DNA of 52,680 nt from Gammaproteobacteria bacterium (GCA_027081275.1 JALWKV010000104.1:1-52680); one strand, 5' to 3'. Positions 1 to 8,922 are shown, counted from the first letter of the stretch. Made by a program: numbers and translations. Notes: a model not told the origin generated them from the sequence alone.

Positions 1-2494
1 ACAGTCGCCCTTCGATATCGACGACATAGATGCGATCGGCAACGCCATTGCTGTCGATGTCGATCACACGCGGATTGGCCGGAATGCTGGCGGCGCCGTC
101 GAGATCAGCCTGCCAGAGCTTTTCCCCAGTTCTCGCATTGACGATGAACAGCGTATTGCCCTCGCCACCTCTGATCTTGTCCGCGAAACGACGGTCGGGG
201 TCGGGCTGGTCGTAATCCGGATTGTAACCACCGGAAAAAATGAAAGCTGGCTGATTTTTCTGAGTTCCTTTCTCATCCGGCAGGTAGACCGTTGCAGGCA
301 CCATGCGCGACCATGTCTGCCCCAGATCTTCAAACCCGTCCGTGGCGTCGGAAGGCAATTGATTAAACGATTCAACTTTCGACTCGTCATCAACTTGCCC
401 ACGGATGGCCCAGGCAAGCGACGGCGCGTCCGGATCAGTGATGTCGAGCGCATAGTAATTGACCCCGCCCCGCCGCATGCCGACAACAAGATAGATCGTA
501 GGCTCGCTACCCTCAGTTTCGGACTGGTCGTCCTTCCAGACCGTAATAAATCCATCGAGCCCATAGGGATGCGGCTCATCGAAGGCGTTTTCCTTGCGTA
601 TCTTCAGCACGGGCAACAGTTCCCGCGGAATGAAGGCGAACCTTTCCCGACCGGTTTCGGTATCGATGGCGTGAAGAAACCCCTCGTTGGTGGCAACGAA
701 AATCAGATCGGGACCATTGTCATAGGGGACGATGACAGGGGATGAATGAAGAATGTCGCCCATCTCATGCCGGTACTTCAGTTCGGCGCCCGTCACCGTG
801 GTGTCTTGCCCGTAGGCAAACGCCAGCATTTCTGATACATCGATGCCATCATCATCGAACCAGCCGTGATGTTTCGCATTGTCGGCGGTCAGCGGGATGA
901 GCTCTTCACCATCGCTGGTAATATCGTTTGTAAAGATCGTGCGGTTGCCTTCCAGCAACCGCGCCGCACCACCCGCGGTAATATCGCCCCCATCCGCGGG
1001 GTCATCGGCCGGCAGCCAGAAGCTGCGGCTGTCCTGCTTCGGATTCCCCTTTTCGTCGTAGACGGGCCGATCCAGCGAATCGACGACGACCAGTCCATCG
1101 TCACGCTTGAGACGATACTTTTTCAGATTGCCGGGCCAGCGCGGCGAAATACCCGGACGGAAAAATGGGAAAAAGACATCCTCCCCGTGCGTCAGCCCTG
1201 TTTCGGGATCGACCGAGATCGTGGGAATGGCCAGATCGTGGTTGACCACGGCTATCCGAGTAACAATGTTATTGAAAACCTCCTTCAACTGCGCACTGCT
1301 TTCAGCTCTAAAAAAAGCATCGGCACCTTCCGCACCACTAACCCCCCCGAGATTAGATAATTTGCGCAAATAGTCTTCTGCCTTAGCACTTCCTGCAAAC
1401 GCGATTGCAAAGGTATCCACCGCTTGGATCCCATCTAGGCCTTTCACCCCATCTCGGTCTTTCATTTGGTCAGATACCGCCAAGAACCTCGTCAGTTCTG
1501 GCCCACAACTGCCATCCCCCAAATCCTCACACTGTTCAATACCCAGCTTATTCTTCAACTTCTCTCTGATTTCAATATCGTGATCGATATTGTCTCCCCC
1601 AGAAATTGAAAACCCATCATCTGGCTCACCATCTGACATTAACACTATATAATTGGACTGGCATGTTTCGCTAATAGGAGTTCGATATTGAGCCGACTCC
1701 AACTTATAGGTCTTTACTTTGCAATTGTAATTCGTGTGCGCTTCCACACGCCGCGGCTTACTAAGGTGTCGTATGCATTTCCCTCCCTCGCCCCATTCGG
1801 CACAGGTCTCGTCGTGAGCCGCAACTTCTTCCTTTTTGCAATCGGCTCGCTCACCAATATCTTTGGGGCAGTTACCGGACCCATCCTCATTAACGGTGCA
1901 AAAATACTCATAGACACCCTCCCCTTCAGTTCTTGAACCATCATAAGATAGAGGATGCGCTATTCTTTCCTTCCGGCCTTCCGCTCCGTACTCAACATCA
2001 TCACCACGAAAATAGGCCGCAGCCTCGTATAGCGACTGAACAATAGGCGTTAGTCCTTTAACCTCGAATTTATCTATCTCATTCAGTATTGCATCTCTAA
2101 CACCGCGTTCGGGGTTAGACGGATCTTTCGCTGACAGCGAGGTCACCGGATAGCGTATACCATTGCCCTTCCCTTTCTCATCATGCCCCCCATAGTTGAG
2201 TAGCCCCACATTTACAGTATCAGGAATAGTTGAGAGCACATCCTCCAGAACATCCCGCATAACTTGATAGCGTGTTCTCGCAATACCCTCTGCACTCAGT
2301 TCCAGCGGGTCATTCATACTTCCAGAACTATCCAATACAAAAAGGATATTTGGCTGCCCCGCCTTCGCATAGGAGGTCAGGTAGATCTCGGTGTCATCGG
2401 CAACACCGGCAAATGGCCATGCAACAAGCAATGCCAGCCAAACACCAAACAGCCGTCTCCCCATACGTGGATTTGTCATGTCTCGCATATCCAT
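1..2494 (-). CDS. pilY1: PilY1-type type IV pilus adhesin/biogenesis factor (3' end off window)
   Basis: The frame is open without a break from the ATG at 2494 to base 1, about 831 codons; the C-terminus lies beyond the left edge. A signal peptide (hydrophobic residues 15-30, cut near A32) is followed by a von Willebrand A domain with an intact MIDAS start (VLDSSGSM, D55-x-S-x-S). Seven Cys lie between about residues 198 and 276. The C-terminal part is the PilY1 beta-propeller region, with a calcium-loop-like DIDSNGVAD at 812-820. Family members sit at the pilus tip and support pilus extension, adhesion and surface sensing. It is the last visible gene of the minor-pilin operon. A TAA precedes the ATG at 2494 directly; ATGs at 2488 and 2479 are alternative starts. 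Confidence 0.93.
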   Translation of the reverse strand, partial: MDMRDMTNPRMGRRLFGVWLALLVAWPFAGVADDTEIYLTSYAKAGQPNILFVLDSSGSMNDPLELSAEGIARTRYQVMRDVLEDVLSTIPDTVNVGLLNYGGHDEKGKGNGIRYPVTSLSAKDPSNPERGVRDAILNEIDKFEVKGLTPIVQSLYEAAAYFRGDDVEYGAEGRKERIAHPLSYDGSRTEGEGVYEYFCTVNEDGSGNCPKDIGERADCKKEEVAAHDETCAEWGEGGKCIRHLSKPRRVEAHTNYNCKVKTYKLESAQYRTPISETCQSNYIVLMSDGEPDDGFSISGGDNIDHDIEIREKLKNKLGIEQCEDLGDGSCGPELTRFLAVSDQMKDRDGVKGLDGIQAVDTFAIAFAGSAKAEDYLRKLSNLGGVSGAEGADAFFRAESSAQLKEVFNNIVTRIAVVNHDLAIPTISVDPETGLTHGEDVFFPFFRPGISPRWPGNLKKYRLKRDDGLVVVDSLDRPVYDEKGNPKQDSRSFWLPADDPADGGDITAGGAARLLEGNRTIFTNDITSDGEELIPLTADNAKHHGWFDDDGIDVSEMLAFAYGQDTTVTGAELKYRHEMGDILHSSPVIVPYDNGPDLIFVATNEGFLHAIDTETGRERFAFIPRELLPVLKIRKENAFDEPHPYGLDGFITVWKDDQSETEGSEPTIYLVVGMRRGGVNYYALDITDPDAPSLAWAIRGQVDDESKVESFNQLPSDATDGFEDLGQTWSRMVPATVYLPDEKGTQKNQPAFIFSGGYNPDYDQPDPDRRFADKIRGGEGNTLFIVNARTGEKLWQADLDGAASIPANPRVIDIDSNGVADRIYVVDIEGRL

Positions 2495-2518
2495 TTACAT
2501 GTCTCGCATATCCATTTA
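2477..2518. repeat. 21-bp perfect tandem duplication at the pilX/pilY1 junction
   Basis: Two identical 21-bp units (2477-2497 and 2498-2518). Each unit, read on the minus strand, is TAA followed by ATG GAT ATG CGA GAC ATG. The upstream copy supplies the pilX stop and then a six-codon minicistron MDMRDM closed by the TAA of the next copy; the downstream copy supplies the actual pilY1 start. Confidence 0.95.
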
Positions 2519-3070
2519 CCTGTTCCGCAGCCCGATCGGCGCCACGAGAAGCTCATGCCTCGGCGCCGCCTGACGTCGCTCCTCGGTGCCGGCAACGGCG
2601 GTGATCCGCACCTTCCGCCCCGCAACCGCGGTATCAACGCCAATGCTGTTACCAAAAATCTCGATATCGCCTTCATAGGTCATCCCGGCAACCGCGTCGA
2701 TCGTGACATTGCCACCATCCTCGCCGGCCTGCTCCAGCCCGAACCGGTAGCTGGGCGTTTTCGCCAGCCCCTTGTCGAGACAACTCGCCTTTCTCGGTGC
2801 GTCCGCCAGATCATCCGGGGCGCAGCCGCAGACCGCCTCCCCCGCCCGCGAGCAGGCCAGCACCTTGTCATAGTCGGCCACCTCCATCAGGGCCGATTCC
2901 GCCGCCTGAAACTCGCCGACGCGCTGCTGCGCATTGCCGGCAATCCGCTCGTCCAGCGTGGTCAGCTTCATGGCCGTGACGCCGATCAGCGTCATTGCAA
3001 TCAGCAGAATGAGCCCGACGATCAATACGGCGCCCTGTTGTCGGTGTTGGTTGTGTATCCTCTCGTTCAT
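2516..3070 (-). CDS. pilX: PilX-type minor pilin
   Basis: A 184-residue type IV pilus minor pilin. The N-terminus has the prepilin-peptidase site QQG|AVLIVG followed by a long hydrophobic helix (about residues 12-34) typical of the PilX N-terminal family. Position +5 is V rather than the Glu of major pilins, as I recall for PilX/GspK-like subunits. Three Cys sit in a short stretch around residues 73-83. The ATG at 3070 is preferred. An in-frame TTG at 3079 overlaps the pilW stop and is an alternative. It lies between pilW and pilY1 in a tightly spaced operon, consistent with a tip complex of minor pilins and PilY1. Confidence 0.85.
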   Translation of the reverse strand: MNERIHNQHRQQGAVLIVGLILLIAMTLIGVTAMKLTTLDERIAGNAQQRVGEFQAAESALMEVADYDKVLACSRAGEAVCGCAPDDLADAPRKASCLDKGLAKTPSYRFGLEQAGEDGGNVTIDAVAGMTYEGDIEIFGNSIGVDTAVAGRKVRITAVAGTEERRQAAPRHELLVAPIGLRNR

Positions 3071-3075
3071 GCCGT

Positions 3076-3882
3076 TCAAAAGATGGGCATCCGGTTTCTC
3101 AGCGGAATGGTGGTGGTGAAGACGCGATAGAGCTTGCGGTCGCTGGTGTCGTCGATGACAAACTCCTCGCCCGCCAGGAGAAACGTCTGCGGCTCCCCCA
3201 CGCCCTGATCAAGCACATCCTCGCCACTACTGACGAGCAGCGCAACGCGAATGCTGACAACCTTGCCCCAGTCGGACACGGCGGGAAGCGCCGCATACCG
3301 ATCCGCAAAACCATCTCCAGACTCATCGACGCCGTATTCCACCTGCATCGCAACGACGTTGTCGACCAGCGGCTCCTCGGTAGACTTGCCACTGCCACGA
3401 CACTTGAGCGTGCCACCCTTGATAAAGAACCTGCTGACAACCAGATCTTTCAGCTGGGTCCGATTGCCGACGCAATCCTCTCCAGCTTCCCAGGCGCTGC
3501 CCGGCACCGGCTGATAAGCGACCGTCAGGGTATCACTTGCCCCCTTCTGAATCCCGTCACTGGACGGCTCAAGATCCAGCTCCGCCACCTCGTCCACGGA
3601 GGCATTCTCCCCCAACTGCATCGATCCGATCTGCTGCGCGGAATGAATGACCGGCTCGACCTCGGCATACATCGGATACCCCGCCCGCTGCACCGTCTGC
3701 TCGATCATTCTGATGGCGATGCGGCCGTTCTCCTGCAGCAGCGACAGGCCGTCGCGCGCGTTATAGCTCCGCTTGCCGGTGATATAGACGGAGCCGACGC
3801 CCGCCAGCACGAACAGTCCAATGACCAGCGCGACCATCATCTCCACCAGCGAGAAGCCACGTTGCAGGGCGCGGGACGTCAT
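3076..3882 (-). CDS. pilW: PilW-type minor pilin
   Basis: 268 residues starting MTSRALQRGFSLVEMMVALV: a class III prepilin leader cut after G9, with the conserved Glu at mature position 5. The hydrophobic helix spans about residues 10-32, and the large C-terminal globular domain is PilW-like. The start ATG overlaps the pilV stop (ATGA at 3879-3882), which favours this start over the longer upstream frame and implies translational coupling. PilW is a minor pilin of the priming/tip complex acting in the inner membrane and pilus tip. The order fimT-pilV-pilW-pilX-pilY1 matches the canonical gammaproteobacterial cluster. Confidence 0.88.
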   Translation of the reverse strand: MTSRALQRGFSLVEMMVALVIGLFVLAGVGSVYITGKRSYNARDGLSLLQENGRIAIRMIEQTVQRAGYPMYAEVEPVIHSAQQIGSMQLGENASVDEVAELDLEPSSDGIQKGASDTLTVAYQPVPGSAWEAGEDCVGNRTQLKDLVVSRFFIKGGTLKCRGSGKSTEEPLVDNVVAMQVEYGVDESGDGFADRYAALPAVSDWGKVVSIRVALLVSSGEDVLDQGVGEPQTFLLAGEEFVIDDTSDRKLYRVFTTTIPLRNRMPIF

Positions 3883-4391
3883 GGCACGACCTCCAGCACG
3901 ACGATGCTTTCGGCATCCTGCGCATCGGCTTCGTCCCAGCAGACCTCCACGCGACAACGCCGCTTGCCGGCGCCGATATCGCTGCAGGCCACCCGCATGC
4001 CGCCCTCCGGCAGCAGGTCATCGGCGCCTGCCTCGTCGCCAGCACCCTTTTCTCCACAAGCCATCGAGAACACATCGTAGGCGGCCAGCTGGTCCGGGCT
4101 GCACGTCTCCTTGCGGCAGTCGACCGGAAGCGTGCTGCACTGCGCCGGACGGCAACCATCATTGTTGAGCGCATAGGCATCGGCAACGACACCACCCGGG
4201 TTGGCTCGCAGCCGTTCGGCCATCTCGTTGGCGATCTGCGTCGCCTGGGTGCGGAAATAGGCGCTGCCGGTATGACGCACGCCCCAGAACTGCAGCTTGG
4301 CAAGCCCGAGCAGACCGATGGAAAGCAGCACCACGGCCACCAGCACCTCGACCAGCGAAAAACCCGCCACGCGCCGTCTGCTACCCGTCAT
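3879..4391 (-). CDS. pilV: PilV-type minor pilin
   Basis: 170 residues starting MTGSRRRVAGFSLVEVLVAV. The prepilin cleavage site is G10|F with Glu at +5, followed by a hydrophobic helix LLSIGLLGLAKLQ typical of the PilV family. Several Cys (around residues 80-125) suggest disulfides in the globular head. The first 11 bp overlap the end of fimT and the stop overlaps the pilW start, so the genes are probably translationally coupled. An upstream in-frame start would add ten residues before the leader and is less likely. Confidence 0.88.
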   Translation of the reverse strand: MTGSRRRVAGFSLVEVLVAVVLLSIGLLGLAKLQFWGVRHTGSAYFRTQATQIANEMAERLRANPGGVVADAYALNNDGCRPAQCSTLPVDCRKETCSPDQLAAYDVFSMACGEKGAGDEAGADDLLPEGGMRVACSDIGAGKRRCRVEVCWDEADAQDAESIVVLEVVP

Positions 4392-4893
4392 CGTCACTCG
4401 CCACCTTGGAGGCACGCACACTCCCGCCGATCGTCACCTCGACCTTGCGGGCCATCGGATCTTTCTCCTTTCCCTCGTCCCTGACATAGCTCGCTCTCTG
4501 AATCGTGATGGTTCCCGGGACATTCACCCTCCCCTCGCCGTCGAAAACCAGCGCAGCCGGCTGTGTCGATACATCGACCAGGGCATCGGGCACGTCGACG
4601 ACCTGCAACACCTCACCACCCGCGATTACCATCCAGCCCTTCCGCCATTCGCTGCCACAGCGGTTGTCGCTGCCAAGCGGGCAGAGGGTGACACTGGCGT
4701 TACGCTTGACCGCCTCGGAGCGCGCCAGGTGGATGCTGGACACCAGCTTGTTGGTCTGGGAGCTGAGGCGGTTGTTGTCGAGCACCGCTTTCAGGCCCGG
4801 CACGCCGATGACGGTGATGACGCCGATCACGGCAACGGTGATCATCAGCTCCACCAGCGTGAAGCCGGAGCAGGAATGCTGTCGTGGACACAT
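4381..4893 (-). CDS. fimT: GspH/FimT family pseudopilin (first gene of minor-pilin operon)
   Basis: 170 residues starting MCPRQHSCSGFTLVELMITV: prepilin leader cut after G10, Glu at +5, and the GspH/FimT core with the LARSEAVKRNASVTLCP signature near residues 56-72. It fits FimT/FimU minor pilins, which assemble into the pilus-priming complex; FimT proteins in some species also bind DNA for natural transformation. The ATG at 4893 is chosen because it places the leader at the N-terminus; the open frame runs further upstream without a leader. The 265-bp gap up to 5158 is divergent with another pseudopilin and should hold both promoters. Confidence 0.85.
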   Translation of the reverse strand: MCPRQHSCSGFTLVELMITVAVIGVITVIGVPGLKAVLDNNRLSSQTNKLVSSIHLARSEAVKRNASVTLCPLGSDNRCGSEWRKGWMVIAGGEVLQVVDVPDALVDVSTQPAALVFDGEGRVNVPGTITIQRASYVRDEGKEKDPMARKVEVTIGGSVRASKVASDDDG

Positions 4894-5158
4894 GATTTCA
4901 AGTTTACGAGAAAACTTGCGCTGGTGCGCAGAAGCACGTCGGATTTCGACGACTCGCCGACATACGGTAGAAGAGCCGAACGCGGACGCATAAGCACCCG
5001 CCCCCGATACAACACCAACCATCGGCAACAATGTGAAGCGCCCGGCACTGTCACCGCCACCACCCTACCGTCCAAACCACGCGCTTCATAGGCTTTCCCC
5101 GTCATGATATGCGACGCGGGGAAAGGAAGTGTCCCGCCACAAGCACAGGAAAGCAGCG

Positions 5159-5725
5159 ATGAAACGGATTCAACGCCCTTGCAGAACAGCCAGCCGGGGA
5201 TTCACGCTGGTGGAGATGATGGCAACGCTTGCCGTCGCCGGCATGCTGATCACCACCGGCGTCACCTCGCTCCAGGCCCTGCTTGGCAACAACCGACTGG
5301 CTACGCAGGCCAACGTGCTGATGCACAGCATCATGCTGGCGCGCAGCGAAGCCATCCGCCGCAATGCGCGGGTGACACTGGCCAAGGTCGGCGAGCAGTG
5401 GGAGTCGGGCTGGATCGGCTTCGTCGACAACAACGCCAACGCCCGACTGGATGACGGCGAGGAGCTGTTGCTGACGCAGGGCCCACTGCCCGGCAATCTG
5501 CGACTCACGGCCAATCGCGGCGTGCGCGACTATATCTCCTACACCGCCCAGGGCCGCGCCCAGCGAGTCAGCGGCGCGTTCCAGGCCGGTAGCCTGATGC
5601 TCTGCGACCACCATGAAGAAGCCACGCCCCATCACGCCAGGGCGATCATCATCTCCAGCTCGGGACGGCCGCGGGTTTCGAGCCGCAAGCGTGATCTCAG
5701 GGACTGCACGAAAGGCCGCGCGTAA
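5159..5725 (+). CDS. GspH/FimT family pseudopilin, divergent from the pil operon
   Basis: 188 residues starting MKRIQRPCRTASRGFTLVEM, with a prepilin leader cut after G14, Glu at +5 and the GspH-domain signature LARSEAIRRNARVTL. A good ribosome-binding site (AGGAAAGC) sits 5-12 bases upstream, and this decides the start over an in-frame ATG at 5129. It is paralogous to the fimT across the divergent promoter region and could be a second FimU/FimT-type minor pilin. The C-terminus is short and basic. It is followed by a repeat-rich gap rather than another pil gene, so it is probably monocistronic. Confidence 0.82.
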   Translation: MKRIQRPCRTASRGFTLVEMMATLAVAGMLITTGVTSLQALLGNNRLATQANVLMHSIMLARSEAIRRNARVTLAKVGEQWESGWIGFVDNNANARLDDGEELLLTQGPLPGNLRLTANRGVRDYISYTAQGRAQRVSGAFQAGSLMLCDHHEEATPHHARAIIISSSGRPRVSSRKRDLRDCTKGRA

Positions 5726-5776
5726 CCAAGAAATACCGTTGCTGCCCCCCTTCGTTCCCGCAGTCGATAAAGCCCT

Positions 5777-5944
5777 CTCCCCGCGGGGGAGACGACTGCA
5801 TGGACGCAGGAGGTAGGGCGATGCAGGAAGCCGAAGCCGAGGGTTTGGGAGAGGGGGATAAACCATTGTTTTTCACCCTCTCCCCGGCCCTCTCCCTCAA
5901 GGGAGAGGGAGAAATACGAGTTTTGCGACACCCTCCGAAAAAGG
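5777..5944 (-). repeat. CCCTCTCCC-rich palindromic repeat (copy 1)
   Basis: This lies in the 365-bp gap 5726-6090, which otherwise shows no gene. On the minus strand it begins GAGGGTGTCGCAAAA and contains paired CCCTCTCCC/GGGAGAGGG arms and the phrase AAACAATGGTTTA. The same units recur at 19756-19865 and 40676-40785. A neighbouring phrase, GGCATTCATCCCTCC (minus strand, about 5963-5995), recurs at about 40467. Confidence 0.7.
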
Positions 5945-6090
5945 GGGAAGAAAGCCTCCCTTGGCGAAGGGAGGTTTGGAGGGATGAATGCCTCGGAGAT
6001 GGAGCCAACAAGCGAGTATTGTCACGTAGTCCGAGTGTCAGATACCTGGAAGCACAGCCCTGGCTGAAGCGGCAGACGCCGCGACGAGGC

Positions 6091-6513
6091 TCAGCCAGCG
6101 TTGCGAACGCGGACGACGATATCGACGCCGGTGATCTCGATGCCGGTTTCCAGCGCGGGCAGGCCGGAGACGACAAGGTCGCGCGATTCGATGTCCCGCA
6201 GCTCGCCGGTGTCGACGTTGTAGAGATGGTGATGGGGTGAGACGTTGGTGTCGAAGATCTGCTTGCCGGGATCGACGACGACCTCGCGCAGCAGACCTTT
6301 CGCGGCGAACAGCCCCAATGTGTTGTAGACCGTGGCCTTGGAGACCTCGCCGTTGCCGCGATTGACCCGCTCGAGCAACTGATCGGCGGTGATGTGCTTG
6401 TCGCAATCGAACAGGCGCATGCCGATCTCGACGCGCTGCCGCGTGGGCGTGATGCCATTGCGCACCAGCCTGGCGGTGACGTCTTTGCGAAGTTGCTCAT
6501 GTTCCTGATTCAT
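6091..6513 (-). CDS. Fur-superfamily regulator, Irr-like (no CxxC zinc site)
   Basis: 140 residues. The N-terminal winged helix is typical of Fur proteins (GITPTRQRV near residue 20; SKATVYNTLGLF near 58-69). The C-terminal half carries FDTNVSPHHHLYNVDTGEL, whose HHH motif resembles the haem/iron-sensing Irr and PerR-like branches. The CxxC structural zinc pairs of classical Fur are absent; the only Cys is C37. It is therefore probably an iron-, haem- or peroxide-responsive repressor rather than a canonical Fur; the exact ligand is inference. No Shine-Dalgarno is visible, and a plausible -35/-10 pair places transcription start close to the ATG. Confidence 0.85.
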   Translation of the reverse strand: MNQEHEQLRKDVTARLVRNGITPTRQRVEIGMRLFDCDKHITADQLLERVNRGNGEVSKATVYNTLGLFAAKGLLREVVVDPGKQIFDTNVSPHHHLYNVDTGELRDIESRDLVVSGLPALETGIEITGVDIVVRVRNAG

Positions 6514-6520
6514 AAGAAAA

Positions 6521-6548
6521 AGGATACATGGTGGGCCTGCAGATGCAA
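6521..6548 (-). promoter_or_regulatory. Candidate promoter of the Irr-like regulator, near-leaderless
   Basis: On the minus strand, TTGCAT (6548-6543), a 16-bp spacer, then TATCCT (6526-6521). The ATG follows the -10 by eight bases, with no ribosome-binding site between. Confidence 0.5.
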
Positions 6549-6588
6549 AAAATGCCTCACAGAATCAGCGATATTGGTCACAATTCCT

Positions 6589-6613
6589 GCTCGGGTTTAC
6601 CCAGAACCCGAGC
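6589..6613 (-). terminator. Hairpin between thiO stop and the regulator
   Basis: Perfect 9-bp stem GCTCGGGTT/AACCCGAGC with a 7-base loop, just after the thiO stop. It lacks a T-run, so it may be a weak terminator or an mRNA 3'-end stabiliser. Confidence 0.4.
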
Positions 6614-6621
6614 CCGCCAGT

Positions 6622-7716
6622 TCACCCCAGCGCATAGGGCGCGGGGTCGACAAACGGCTGCTCGCCAGTCATCAGCTGCGCGGCCAGCAGCGCCGAGCCC
6701 AACCCCATGACGATGCCGTTGCGGAACTGACCGGCGTTGACGAACAGCCCCTCGATCGCCGGACACGGCCCGATGAAGGGGACGCCATCGGCAGTTCCCG
6801 GTCGCAGCCCCGCCCACTGATTGACCACCGGGCAGCCCGCCAGCGCGGGAAACAGCGCAATGGCCGACGCCTTGAGGTCTTCCAGCGCCGCCGCCGTTGT
6901 GCGTTTTTCGAAGCTGCCCGGCTCCAGCGTACTGCCGATCAGAACCAGACCATCCTTGCGCGGAATCAGGTAACGACTCTCGCGCATGACCATGCGGGTC
7001 AGTTGGCCCGGCTCGGCCTGAAACTGGACGATCTGTCCCTTGACCGGCTCGATCTTCGCCGGCGCGGGACAGCCGGGAGGCATCAATCCGCCGGTCCAGG
7101 CGCCGGCGGTGATGAGGACGCTATCGGCGGCAATGGTCTCGCCGCTGTCGAGCCTGACGCCGGTGATGCGATCCCCCTGCTGCAACAGTCCGGCCACCGG
7201 CGCATGCTCGCGAATCGTCAGCCCAGCCGTGTGCCGCGCCCGCGCCGCCAGCGCCTTCGCCAGCCGCGGGTTGCGCACCTGTTGGATCTCCGGCATCCAC
7301 AGCCCCGACTCGAAGCGGGCATCCAGCCCCGGCTGGACCGCATCGAGCGCCTGCCGGGACGTGAGACGCTCTATCTTCATCGACCACTTGTCGGCCCACT
7401 CCCACATGCCCGGCTCCGGCTCATCCAGCATCAGCATGCCCGAGGGAAGCAGCTCGGGATCGATGCCGGTCTCGTCGCGCAGCCGCGCCAGCACCTCGGG
7501 ATAGCGCCGCTGACCGTAGACCGCCAGCCGGTTGACCGCATCCGGATAGCGCCACGGATACATCGGCGAGACGATACCGCCACCGGCCCAGCTGGACTCG
7601 CGCGCCAGCGCCCCCTTTTCGAGCAACAGCACCTTCCGGCCCCGCTCGACGAGAAAATGGGCCGACATCAGGCCAATGGCGCCACCACCGACAACGATGC
7701 AATCCGGATTCGACAT
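6622..7716 (-). CDS. thiO: Glycine oxidase ThiO
   Basis: 364 residues. The FAD-dependent D-amino-acid oxidase/DAO fold begins with the dinucleotide motif VVGGGAIG at residues 8-15. It ends with the DAO C-terminal signature (LRPGTADGVPFIGP and GQFRNGIVMGLGSA). ThiO oxidises glycine to the imine used by ThiG to build the thiazole ring of thiamine in aerobic bacteria. The ATG at 7716 puts the FAD motif at the N-terminus; an upstream in-frame start would add 21 unrelated residues. It is divergent from thiS-thiG across a 154-bp gap, and this context supports ThiO over other DAO enzymes. Confidence 0.9.
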   Translation of the reverse strand: MSNPDCIVVGGGAIGLMSAHFLVERGRKVLLLEKGALARESSWAGGGIVSPMYPWRYPDAVNRLAVYGQRRYPEVLARLRDETGIDPELLPSGMLMLDEPEPGMWEWADKWSMKIERLTSRQALDAVQPGLDARFESGLWMPEIQQVRNPRLAKALAARARHTAGLTIREHAPVAGLLQQGDRITGVRLDSGETIAADSVLITAGAWTGGLMPPGCPAPAKIEPVKGQIVQFQAEPGQLTRMVMRESRYLIPRKDGLVLIGSTLEPGSFEKRTTAAALEDLKASAIALFPALAGCPVVNQWAGLRPGTADGVPFIGPCPAIEGLFVNAGQFRNGIVMGLGSALLAAQLMTGEQPFVDPAPYALG

Positions 7717-7870
7717 AAAACCCCTCGAAAACTGAGCAATTGGGACTCCGGGGCGAGTATAGATTGAAGGCGCATCCAATCACAGCAGCGCCACACAACA
7801 TCAATGATGGTTTCGCCAGACCCGGTGAATACCCTACAATACGGCTTTCCCAGCGATACCCGGCCAGAGC

Positions 7871-8071
7871 ATGCAGATCACCGTCAACGGCGAGCCGATG
7901 GAAACACCCGACAACATCACCGCGGCCGAGCTGATCCGGCGGCTCGACCTCGAAAACGAACGTCTGGCGATGGAGATCAACGAACAGATCGCCCCCCGCA
8001 GCCGCCACGACCAGATCGTGATCCAGCCCGGAGACAAGGTCGAAATCGTCCGCGCCATCGGCGGCGGTTGA
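7871..8071 (+). CDS. thiS: Sulfur-carrier protein ThiS
   Basis: 66 residues with a ubiquitin-like beta-grasp sequence and the essential C-terminal Gly-Gly (AIGGG) that is adenylated and thiocarboxylated. It donates sulfur to the thiazole synthase ThiG. thiG starts 46 bases downstream. A TACAAT at 7835-7840 could be the -10 element. I looked for a THI-box (TPP riboswitch) upstream and saw none, although the gap is short. The length is normal for the family. Confidence 0.95.
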   Translation: MQITVNGEPMETPDNITAAELIRRLDLENERLAMEINEQIAPRSRHDQIVIQPGDKVEIVRAIGGG

Positions 8072-8117
8072 CCCTCGCCCCGCCCAATCCCTTGCCCACA
8101 CAAGTCAGAGAACCGCA

Positions 8118-8906
8118 ATGCCCATAGAAGCCGACACCCTCAACATCAACGGCAGGATCTTCCATTCCCGGCTGCTGGTCGGCACCGGCAAGTACAGGGA
8201 CATGGAAGAGACCCGGCTGGCCATCGAGGCCAGCGGCGCCGAGATCATCACCGTCGCGATTCGCCGCACCAATATCGGCCAGAATCCGGGCGAGGCCAAT
8301 CTGCTCGACACCCTCCCCGCCGACAAGTACACCTACCTGCCCAACACGGCCGGCTGCTACAGCGCCGAGGACGCGGTGCGCACCTGCCGGCTGGCGCGCG
8401 AACTGCTCGACGATCACACGCTGGTCAAGCTGGAGGTGCTGGGCGACGAGAAGACGCTGTTCCCGCACGTCACCGAAACGCTGAAGGCGGCACAGACGCT
8501 GGTCGACGAGGGTTTCGAGGTGATGGTCTACACCAATGACGACCCGATCATCGCGCGCGAGCTGGAACAGATCGGCTGCGTCGCCGTGATGCCGCTGGCG
8601 GCGCCGATCGGCTCCGGTCTCGGCATCCGCAACCCCTACAACATTCTCGAGATCATCGAGAACGCCAATGTCCCGGTCATCGTCGATGCCGGCGTCGGCA
8701 CCGCCTCCGACGCCGCCGTGGCGATGGAGCTGGGCTGCGACGGCGTGCTGATGAATACCGCCATCGCGGCGGCGCAGAACCCGGTGCTGATGGCGTCGGC
8801 GATGAAGAAGGCCATCGAGGCCGGACGCGAGGCCTTCCTTGCCGGGCGGATGCCGCGCAAGCGCTACGCCTCGGCCTCTTCCCCCATCGACGGCACCTTT
8901 TTCTGA
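8118..8906 (+). CDS. thiG: Thiazole synthase ThiG
   Basis: 262 residues of a TIM-barrel thiazole synthase. The Schiff-base lysine region [16 protein letters not shown] lies near residues 103-118, and the phosphate-binding loops [12 protein letters not shown] and [11 protein letters not shown] follow. It condenses 1-deoxy-D-xylulose 5-phosphate, dehydroglycine from ThiO and ThiS thiocarboxylate into the thiazole phosphate. It is cytosolic and co-directional with thiS and trmB (16-bp gap to trmB), an arrangement common in gammaproteobacteria. Confidence 0.97.
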   Translation: MPIEADTLNINGRIFHSRLLVGTGKYRDMEETRLAIEASGAEIITVAIRRTNIGQNPGEANLLDTLPADKYTYLPNTAGCYSAEDAVRTCRLARELLDDHTLVKLEVLGDEKTLFPHVTETLKAAQTLVDEGFEVMVYTNDDPIIARELEQIGCVAVMPLAAPIGSGLGIRNPYNILEIIENANVPVIVDAGVGTASDAAVAMELGCDGVLMNTAIAAAQNPVLMASAMKKAIEAGREAFLAGRMPRKRYASASSPIDGTFF

Positions 8907-8922
8907 GCCCGGTCGGCAGCCG

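Noticed and set aside
64-579. Minus-strand 171-codon frame within pilY1
   Set aside because: It is out of frame with the continuous pilY1 frame (start 2494), whose vWA and calcium motifs are clear.
4894-5158. AAGTTT/AAACTT hairpin near 4900 as a terminator or operator
   Set aside because: The six-base stem is short and could occur by chance; no supporting context was seen.
7780-7870. TPP riboswitch in front of thiS
   Set aside because: The THI-box core (CTGAGA with the pyrimidine-sensor block) is not present on either strand of this short gap.
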